DNA from: Rhinopithecus roxellana
Lineage: Eukaryota; Chordata; Mammalia; Primates; Cercopithecidae
Direction of reading: 5' to 3'
Assembly (NCBI RefSeq): GCF_007565055.1
Contig: NC_044568.1
Location: 42,043,656 to 42,107,655 of the forward strand
DNA length: 64,000 nucleotides
Shown: piece after piece, positions 56,630-64,000 of the stretch
Numbering within the stretch: the stretch's first letter is position 1
How the letters are laid out: each line of letters begins with the position of its first letter
Notes under the pieces: model-generated
Seen by the model: the letters and a program-made list of their open reading frames with translations, nothing else
What the model was told of the DNA's origin: nothing
The model's database searches: none
Translations under genes and position numbers: made by a program

Positions 56630-57405
56630 AATAGGTGAGTGGTTTTATGGATGGGTGAATGAATGAATGGGTGAATGGATATGGAAGGGTAAATGAGTGA
56701 ACGGATGGATGGTGGATAGATGATGGATGTGTGGATGGGTGATGGATAGATGAGTGGCTGGAAGGCAGATGAAAGGATGGATGGATGGATGGTAGATAAA
56801 TGGATGAGTGGATGTGTGGATGGATGATGGATAGATGGATGGGTAGATGGATGGTGAAAGAATAAATAGATAGATGGATGGGTAGATGAATGGATGGATA
56901 GATGGATGGATGAATGAATGGATAGATGGATGGGTAGATGAATGGCTAAATGGATGGGTAGATGGATGGATGGCAGATGGATGTATGGATGGATGGTAAA
57001 AGAATAAATAGATGGATGGATGGGTAGATGGATGGATGGATAGATGGATGGATGAATGGATGTGTGGATGGATGGTGAAAGAATAAATGGATGGATGGGT
57101 AGATGAATGAATAAATGGATGGTTGGATGGATGAATGGAGGGATAGATGAATGGATGAATGAATGGGTGGGTGGATGGATGGATGGATGGACGGATGGAA
57201 GGATGGATGAATGAACTGACAGATGATGGATGGATGCATGAAACTGGATAGCTGAGCAGACGGATGGACTGATGGATGGGTGGGTGTGTGTATAGATGTA
57301 CAGATAGATGGATGTGTGGTTGCATGGGTGAATAGAAGGATGGGTGCGTGGCTTGATAGATGATGAATGGATATATACATGCATGGATGCATGGATAGAT
57401 GGATG
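56630..57405. repeat. (GGAT)n-type tandem array, about 770 bp
   Basis: Degenerate tetranucleotide array of GATG/GATA/AATG units with higher-order periodicity. It is read as His-Pro-Ser-Ile repeats in a 434-codon minus-strand frame that is an artefact of the period. Confidence 0.97.
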
Positions 57406-57409
57406 GTCA

Positions 57410-58012
57410 CTTAGAGATTCTGAACTACAACATGGGCCCAACTTACATTCTATCCCAGGGCAAATTATTTTTAAACCAGTGTGTCCCATCATTTCATGAG
57501 ACACACCCAAATCCTTCTGTCATGGATAAAGCAGAGGAATCTAACCAAGGATACCCTGATTCCTCCTCCATCTAGTTTACAACTTCCTTGTGGTTGTGGC
57601 CATTTTCTGCCAAACCTACATTGCTTCAACTGTGGCTTGGATCTCAACCTTTATTCATCCCAGAGGGGCCTCCTTCCCTCAGTTGAGCCGCCATCTTCTA
57701 GCTCTTTACTGTCTCCCATCCCATGACACCCTTTCCCTCTGCTGACAACATGATCCTGTCTCTCCACTTCCATAAAGACCTCCCCTTGACCTCAATACCC
57801 CCGCATGGTGCCTTCCCATTTCTCCTTTCATTCATGACCAAACTGCTCCGATGTGTGGTCTGTACTTCCCTCTACCATTTCCTCTCTGCCCACTTGTGAT
57901 TTAATTAATCCTCAGCAATGTGGCTTCCAGCTCTGATGTTCTAGGAAAGGTGCTCTGTCTGAGCCTCTCGATCCCCTCCAGCCACTCCCTGAACCTCCCA
58001 TCGCCTTACATT
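57410..58012. repeat. L2-like decayed sequence
   Basis: Antisense L2-type phrases ('aactgctccgatgtgtggtctg', 'cacttccataaagacctcccc' in parts). Limits uncertain. Confidence 0.35.
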
Positions 58013-58013
58013 G

Positions 58014-58240
58014 GGCAGTGTGGGGCAGTGGTTACCAGCAGAGGCTCTGGAATCATTAGCTACAGCCCTGGGTCCCAGTCCCTCTGCTACTTGTTCCTGG
58101 TTGTGTGACCAACAGCAATTTTCTGAACCTCACTTTTCTCATCTGTGAAATGGGTGTGATGATAAACACTCCCTCATGGTATGGCCTGGAAGACTGACTG
58201 AGATGAAGTCTGTAAAGTTCCTGGTCTCCAGCTGGCTCAG
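58014..58240 (+). repeat. MIR, nearly full length
   Basis: Reads 'ggcagtggttaccagcagag', 'tggttgtgtgaccaacagca', 'ctcatctgtgaaatgggtgt', 'gatgataaacactccctcat', the MIR layout. Confidence 0.7.
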
Positions 58241-58515
58241 GGAATCACCTTGTCATCCCTGGGAACCTACCTCCCTTCTTGATGCTCCTCCCACTGGGAT
58301 TTGGGACATGGTTCTTCCCTGGGCTCCCCAAGAGCTCCTCTTCTCAGAAATGTCCCTGAGCTCTCACTACAGGCTGGGGTGGGTGGCGGGGGTGGTCTCA
58401 GCAGTTAAGTCTATTAGTTTACTTTGTCCTCACAACAGCTTCAGGGGTAAGAACTATTAGTTTTTACAGATGAGAAAATTAGGAACTGACCAGAGTAGTT
58501 TAAACCACCAGTCCA

Positions 58516-58725
58516 CTGTAATCCCAGCACTTTGGGAGGCTGAGGTGGGAGGATCGCTTGAGCCCAGGAGCTTGAGACCATGGGCAACATAGTGAGACTC
58601 TGTCTCCACACATACAAAAAATGAAAATTAGCCCATCACAGTGGTGCATGACTGAGCCATGACTGTGGCACTGCGCTTTAGCCTGGGCAAAAGAGCAAGA
58701 TTCCATTTCAAAAAAAAAAAAAAAA
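58516..58725 (+). mobile_element. Alu fragment
   Basis: Sense Alu starting at 'actgtaatcccagcactt', with a deleted centre and an A tail. Confidence 0.85.
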
Positions 58726-58729
58726 TCTA

Positions 58730-60500
58730 CTTCACGAGCACAGAGCTAGCTGGTGGCAGGAGCAAGCCTGGGCCTCTGTCCTAGACTTTGTTTTTGCCTC
58801 AAGCAACCTTCTCTTCCTCCCTGACATCATCTACCCCAGATCTTTTACCTTTGGATAAATACTTGTCTGTCTCCAGCCCTGACCAGTAACCAATCAGACA
58901 CGCCTACCTGGACGCTGCCCCTTCCTGCCCATCTTTCTGTGGCACCCCTCAGCTCTCTCTGCCTTGCAGCCTGGCCAGCTCTGTGCAGTTCTGTCCCCCA
59001 CACTAACCTGTGGGCTGCTGGGAAGCAGAAATCTGTCCTGCTATGGTTCATTCAGCCCCAAGTACCAGAAGTGCAAAACCGAGTTCCCTCTCACACCAGC
59101 CTCTCTTTTTTCTGTTCAAGCCAGCATTGTTTCCCACCTCCCTGTCTGCCCCCTAGTCTGAAACTTTGCCCTTGACTCATTCCTCGCCTCCATCCCCCAC
59201 GTTACATCAGGCAGAGACTCTGCTCAGCGCTGTCTTCAGTGGGAGCTTGGCTTCCTCGCTTCCTTCTCATCTCCACTGGCTCAGCCCTCATCCTTCACAC
59301 CCAGAGAGTCTCAACAACTTCTGGGACTGTTTCCTCCTCTCTGGTCTCTCCTGACACCTCCCTCATCAGCTGTATGCCCATATGTGATGGATCTTTCACA
59401 AGGGCTGCCCCAACCATATAATGCCCCCTTCCTCCAAAACCATCAATGGCTCCCTGCTTCCTTCCCCATCCAGTCAAAACTTTTCAGGCCAATCTTGAAG
59501 CTGTACCTTCAATCTAGCCCCTCCTTCCTATTCAGTCTCATCTCACTACTCCCCAACATTCAGTTTCCTTGAGGGCCAGTGCGTCCCCTCACTTTGTGTC
59601 TTGATTTGCTGCTTCCAAACTCCTGTCCGCTTCTTGTATGGATTATCTTCTCTTGATCCAAAGACCATCCACCTCTCATCTAAGACATGCCATGAGAGAT
59701 CCAGTGAGGGGGCCACCTCACAGTGGAGGGGTTAGGAGCAAAGACTCTAGGTCAGGTCACCTGGTTTTGAATTCAGCTCTCCCATCAGCAGGTGGTGACA
59801 CTGAGCTCAAAGTCACTTCTCTCTGAGCCTCAGTTTCTACAGCTGCAAAATGAAAATAATAACAATAATTAGAAGGCTTTGGTTTGCATCAACTGCCTTA
59901 CTGCATATATCTGGCAAATAGTACACGTTTCTGACTTTAAATATCATCTATATGCCAACCACTCCCAAGTTTCTCTCGCAAACTCCAGCCTCCTTCTACG
60001 TCCAGCTGCCTACTCGCCATGCCAAATAGGCAGCTCCAACCCTCCAAGTCCGAAGCTGAATTCCTGATTCCCACCCACCCCTACACCTGCTCTCTCCTCC
60101 TTCTCTGCCAGCCCCTTCCTTCCGGTTACTAGGGCCAGAAACCTGGACGCTATCCCTGACGCCTCTTCCTCTCGCCCCCAACTTCCCATCTGTTGGGTGA
60201 GCTCATGTCTCTGCTTTCCAAATACACCCAGAAACCAGCATCTTTCCCTGGCTTCCTACAACTGCCTTCTTGGTGCTCTCCCTGTCTCCATCCTTGCCCC
60301 CTAAAGTGTATTCTCAGCAGAGCAGCAGAGGGACCATGAATCTCCTGTGTTCAGAACGTCCCCGAGGCTCTCCACCTCACCCAGAGGACAAGTCCAAGAC
60401 CCTCTGATAGCCTGGAATGTTCTGACCCTCCACTGCCTGGAATGTTCTGTCCCTAGATACCTGCAGGACTCACTCCTTCACCTTTTTCAAATCTTTGTTT
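58730..60500. other. Intergenic L2/MIR-rich block
   Basis: A MIR-like piece lies at 59725-59865 ('ctggttttgaattcagctct', 'ctctctgagcctcagtttct'). L2-like pyrimidine-rich pieces lie at about 59160-59580 and 59900-60260. No gene was recognised. Human CCL17 has a distal upstream non-coding exon that could fall in this area, but I cannot identify it by eye. Confidence 0.35.
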
Positions 60501-60501
60501 A

Positions 60502-60810
60502 GGCTGGGCATGGTGGCTCACGCCTGTAATCCCAGCACTTTGGGATGCAGAGGCAAGTGGATAACTTGAAGTCAGGAGTTCGAGACCAGCCTGGTCAACA
60601 TGATGAAATCCCGTCTCCACTAAAAATACAAAAATTAGCTGAGTATGGTGGCAGGTGCCTGTAGTCCCAGGTACTTGGGAGGTTGAGGCAGGAGAATCGC
60701 TTGAGCCCAGGAGGCAGAGGTTGCAGTGAGCCGAGATCATGCCACTACACTCCAGCCTGGGCAACAGAGCAAGACTCTGTCTCAATATATATATATATAT
60801 ATATATATTT
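60502..60810 (+). mobile_element. AluS with (AT)n tail
   Basis: Sense Alu ending 'gtctcaatatatatatatat', with 'tttgtttag' flanks on both sides. Confidence 0.92.
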
Positions 60811-62375
60811 GTTTAGATTACATCTTTCAGTGAAGTCTACCCTATTTCAAATTGCATGCCATCCCCATCTCTTCCTCTGCTCTTTTTTTTTCTTTTTTGC
60901 TGAAATGCTTATATCCTCTGACATGCTAGACCATTCGCTTACTTATGTCTGCTATTTGCTGTCTGTCTCCCACCTGTACCCCCACCCCCGTCCTACTGGG
61001 ATGTAAATTGCATGAGACAGAGGCCTCTGTTTCTTTTCTTTAATGGAGTATATCTCGACACATCGTAGGCCGTCAATATATTGGAGTAAGTGAGTGAATG
61101 GATAAATGGCTGGTGTTGTTCCTGAAGCAGAAGAATGCAGAAACCCATTGGTAAGAGAGTAACTCACTCTTACCAACGGACTTGTCCCAATGTCTCTCTG
61201 ATGCCTGGGCCCCAGGACTTCTGGGCTTCAACTCAAGCCTTGTAAACGAGTGCATTTTATTCATTGCTAGAGTCTGACTCTCTTTCCAAGGAAAACCTGT
61301 CCCTGTTTCCAAGCTGCTTCAAAGGTAGGTCTATGGTCCCCTGATGACATTGGGAAAATTCGAGGTTTACCCCTCAGGGTACAGTAACAGAAATCACTGA
61401 GAACTCAGAAGTCCTTTGCTTCTATCCTGGCAGCCTGCCTGCAGTGGGGGTGGAGGATTGTCCTGCCAAACTCGACCCTCTGGGCACCCGAGGAAGATCT
61501 GTTCAGCACCAGGGTCAGTGACAAGCACCCAGCATCCTGGGAAGAAGCCTTGCACCCTTTCCAAAAAGCCTGGTGGATCTGGCCTCTTTGAAAGGCCTTG
61601 GGAATCTCAACCACTGCAAAAGCCAGCAGGGAACGAGGTCACGTCTCAATAGTATTTGGGGATTTGACACATGGCACAGTGCCACCTGGGTCATGGCTCT
61701 CCCCAGTGGGGGCCGAGGGTATCGGGAAGGGATGTGGCCACTTCTGAGCAGGCCCCAGACCTGGGAAGCAGGAGTCCCTAGAGAGCCCTTTGCAGGGAGG
61801 AACCGACACCTCAGCTGCCCTCTGAGCTGTGTCTGTCCCTCTGCATAGTGGGGCTTTCACCTCAACCACACTTGGCTAACGATAGGGTCCGCCTTCCTTT
61901 CTGCCTTGCCTGGGCTCTGCCCTCTCAGCTTATGGGTGACTGGGCTCTCTCCATTGTCTCAGGTTGAGTTCATTAAGGATGTGCTCTCTGGGGAAGTAGT
62001 GGGAAAGTGGAGGAGTAAAGACAGAGAAAGGATGAAAGTCCAGCAAGGGTGTGACCTCAGGTGACGTCCCCGGAGGGCAGCTTCAGCCAGATTCCTCAGA
62101 GGGGCCTGGGAGAGTGATTGAAAGTAAAATCAACCAAAAGCAGTGGGGCCTGGGTAGGGCACCAGCGTTGCTAACCACACCCCTGTACCCACGAACAGGT
62201 TAACAGATGTATTACCACGTCACTGAGCCCCGCTTTCCTCCCCTAATCACAGCCTCTATGCACTAGAGGAACAGAATTTGGCAGCCATTAGTCCCACGCA
62301 TTTCTTCACATCTCACTAACTCATGTGTGTATGTCCTTAAGCAAAATATATACCATTGTTCATGCACATTTCTTT
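60811..62375. other. Intergenic block, L2/MIR traces
   Basis: An L2/MIR-like end lies at about 60985-61095 ('gggatgtaaattgcatgagacagagg'). A perfect 'gtaagagagtaactcactcttac' inverted repeat in two arms lies at about 61150-61173. No gene recognised. Confidence 0.4.
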
Positions 62376-62377
62376 CC

Positions 62378-62679
62378 TTCTTTTTTTTTTTTTTAACAGA
62401 TGGAGTCTCGCACTATTTCCCAGGCTGGGCTGCAGTGGCGTGATCTTGGCTCACTGCAACCTCTACCTCTAGGGTTCAAGCGACTCTCCCACCTCAGCCT
62501 CCTGAGTAGCTGGGATTACAGGGGCACACTGCCATGCCCAGCTAATTTTTGTATTTTTAGTAGAGATGTGGTTTCACCATGTTGGCCAGGCTGGTCTCAA
62601 ACTGCTGACCTCAGGTGATCCTCCTGCCTTGGCCTCCCAAAGTGTTGGGATTATAGGCATGAGCCACCATGCTGGGCCT
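62378..62679 (-). mobile_element. AluS element
   Basis: Antisense Alu with 'gttcatgcacatttct'/'gttcatgttcatttct' flanks. Confidence 0.92.
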
Positions 62680-62857
62680 GTTCATGTTCATTTCTAAGCT
62701 TTATATCGACACCATCATCTTATACCTGTATTTCCACATCTTGCGGCATTACACCTGACAGTGTCATTTGTGTTGATACAGGCCAAATGCATAGTTCTTT
62801 CTTTTCTTTTCATCATTGTATGCTATTCTACACACCAACTATACCACAATTTACAAA

Positions 62858-62883
62858 AAAAAAAGAAGAAGAAGAAGAAGAAG
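62858..62883. repeat. (GAA)n microsatellite
   Basis: Short GAA run after an A stretch. Confidence 0.85.
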
Positions 62884-62941
62884 GATCTCTGAAGTGAGGT
62901 TTCCTGCTGGCTTAGTTACTAAGTGCGTGACTTTGGGTTTC

Positions 62942-63237
62942 TTTTTTTTTTTTTTGAGATGGGGTCTCGCTCTTGTTGCCTAGGCTGGAGTGCAATGGTG
63001 CGGTCTCGACTCACTGCAACCTCTGCCTCCAGGATCAAGCGATTCTCCTGCCTCAGCCTCCCAAGTAGCTGGGATTACAGGAACACGCCACCACACATGG
63101 CTGATTTTTGTATTTTTAGTAGAGACAGGGTGTCACCATGTTGGCCAGGCTGGTCTGGAACTCTTGGCCTCAGGTGATCCACCTGCCTCAGCCTCCCAAA
63201 GTGCTGGGATTACAGGTGTGAGCCATGATGTCCGGCC
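62942..63237 (-). mobile_element. AluS element
   Basis: Antisense full-length Alu ending 'gatgtccggcc'. Confidence 0.92.
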
Positions 63238-63239
63238 TG

Positions 63240-63826
63240 GGTAAATTTCTGAATCTCTCTGTGCCTTTGCACTCCCATCTGGAAAATGGGGCTCAGATGG
63301 AAACCAGCCCAATACTCCCATACACTGTTCTTTGGACAAACATAGAAATTGACCCTTCTGGTCTTATAGCTTGAAACTTATATTTGTTTTATCTGAGTTC
63401 CTTCCTCAAGTAATGACCTGTTGGGCCTCTCAAAAAAAAAAAAAAAAGTATCAAAGAACTGAGACTCCCTCATTCACCATGATTGCTACCTTGCCCATCT
63501 AGTTCCTGTTCTCTTATACATTGTTACATTTCTTCTCTGCTGTATAAACCCCTGGTTTTAGTCAGTCAGGGAGATGGATTTCAGACTGAGTTCCCATCTG
63601 CTGGTTGCAGCATTTGATTAAAGTCTTCCTTGGCAATATTTGGTGTCTCAGCGATTGGCTTTCTGGGCAGGGAGCAGCAGGACCTACCGCACACCTGGTG
63701 TTTTGGTAACACTATGAGCATGAGCTCATCTTTGAGCTGTGACAGGGATGACAATGAGAAAACCCATCCAAAGGCTCACAGGGATGTCATGGGGACAGTG
63801 AACCTCATGAGAAGAAGGTCTATGTC
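63240..63826. other. Intergenic, LTR-like phrases, no gene
   Basis: The region at about 63470-63660 ('ctgctgtataaacccctggtttt...tgattaaagtcttccttgg') resembles the TATA and polyadenylation part of an ERV LTR. The family cannot be named and no coding sequence is seen. Confidence 0.35.
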
Positions 63827-63827
63827 G

Positions 63828-63887
63828 GGTCAGGCACAGTGGCTCATGCCTGTAATCCCAACAGTTGGGGAGGCCAAGGCAGGCCTG
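63828..63887 (+). mobile_element. Alu 5' fragment
   Basis: About 60 bp of sense Alu start ('gggtcaggcacagtggctca') that breaks off. Confidence 0.8.
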
Positions 63888-64000
63888 CCATCTCTAAGAG
63901 CTGTAGCGCTCACCACAAAGGTTGGTGGCTTCATTCTTGAAGTCAGTGAGACCATGAACCCACGGGCAGGAACCGGAGTTGTCTAGACACACTGAGAGTC

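Noticed and set aside
56206..57510. 434-codon minus-strand open frame rich in His-Pro-Ser-Ile
   Set aside because: It is the translation of the GGAT tandem array with Alu sequence at one end; no promoter, splice or domain evidence.

Overview
The window is nuclear DNA from a primate, most likely an Old World monkey. Genes are split by GT-AG introns and the spacers are packed with Alu, L1, MIR, L2 and MaLR LTR copies. At least six Alus (starting near 11578, 23652, 26711, 27008, 29028 and 38557) carry the young AluY variant typical of cercopithecoid genomes ('ctagccgggcgaggtggc', 'gagatccggccactgcactcc'). The exact species cannot be named from sequence alone. Gene content and order match human 16q21 read in reverse: POLR2C, COQ9, CIAPIN1, CCL17.

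Layout: (1) 1-1050 holds the first two coding exons and promoter of POLR2C (RNA polymerase II subunit RPB3) on the minus strand; the rest of the gene lies off the left edge. (2) 2370-16768 is COQ9 on the minus strand, reconstructed as nine exons that join in frame to 319 codons. (3) 16769-16931 is a short CpG-rich bidirectional promoter. (4) 16830-35950 is CIAPIN1 (anamorsin) on the plus strand: a non-coding first exon and eight coding exons that join in frame to 312 codons. (5) 35950-48400 is an intergenic repeat-rich spacer. (6) 48400-50640 is CCL17 (TARC chemokine) on the minus strand, three coding exons, with a TATA-like box and paired STAT6-type sites upstream. (7) 50800-64000 is intergenic, with a roughly 750-bp GGAT-type tandem array at 56.63-57.40 kb and many old repeats. 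CX3CL1 would be expected beyond the right edge.

Functionally, POLR2C, COQ9 and CIAPIN1 are housekeeping genes (transcription, coenzyme Q synthesis, cytosolic iron-sulfur assembly) with CpG-island promoters. CCL17 is an inducible immune gene with a TATA-type promoter. I found no RNA gene, CRISPR array, prokaryotic system or convincing new protein-coding gene. The most useful unusual points are: a stop codon that removes the last three residues of CCL17; two TTCN4GAA sites upstream of CCL17; an inverted pair of about 85%-identical 125-bp segments flanking CCL17; a 215-bp direct duplication in COQ9 intron 3; a BANP-type TCTCGCGAGA element and a 16-codon upstream ORF in the COQ9/CIAPIN1 promoter; and CIAPIN1 exon 4 sitting midway between oppositely oriented Alus.
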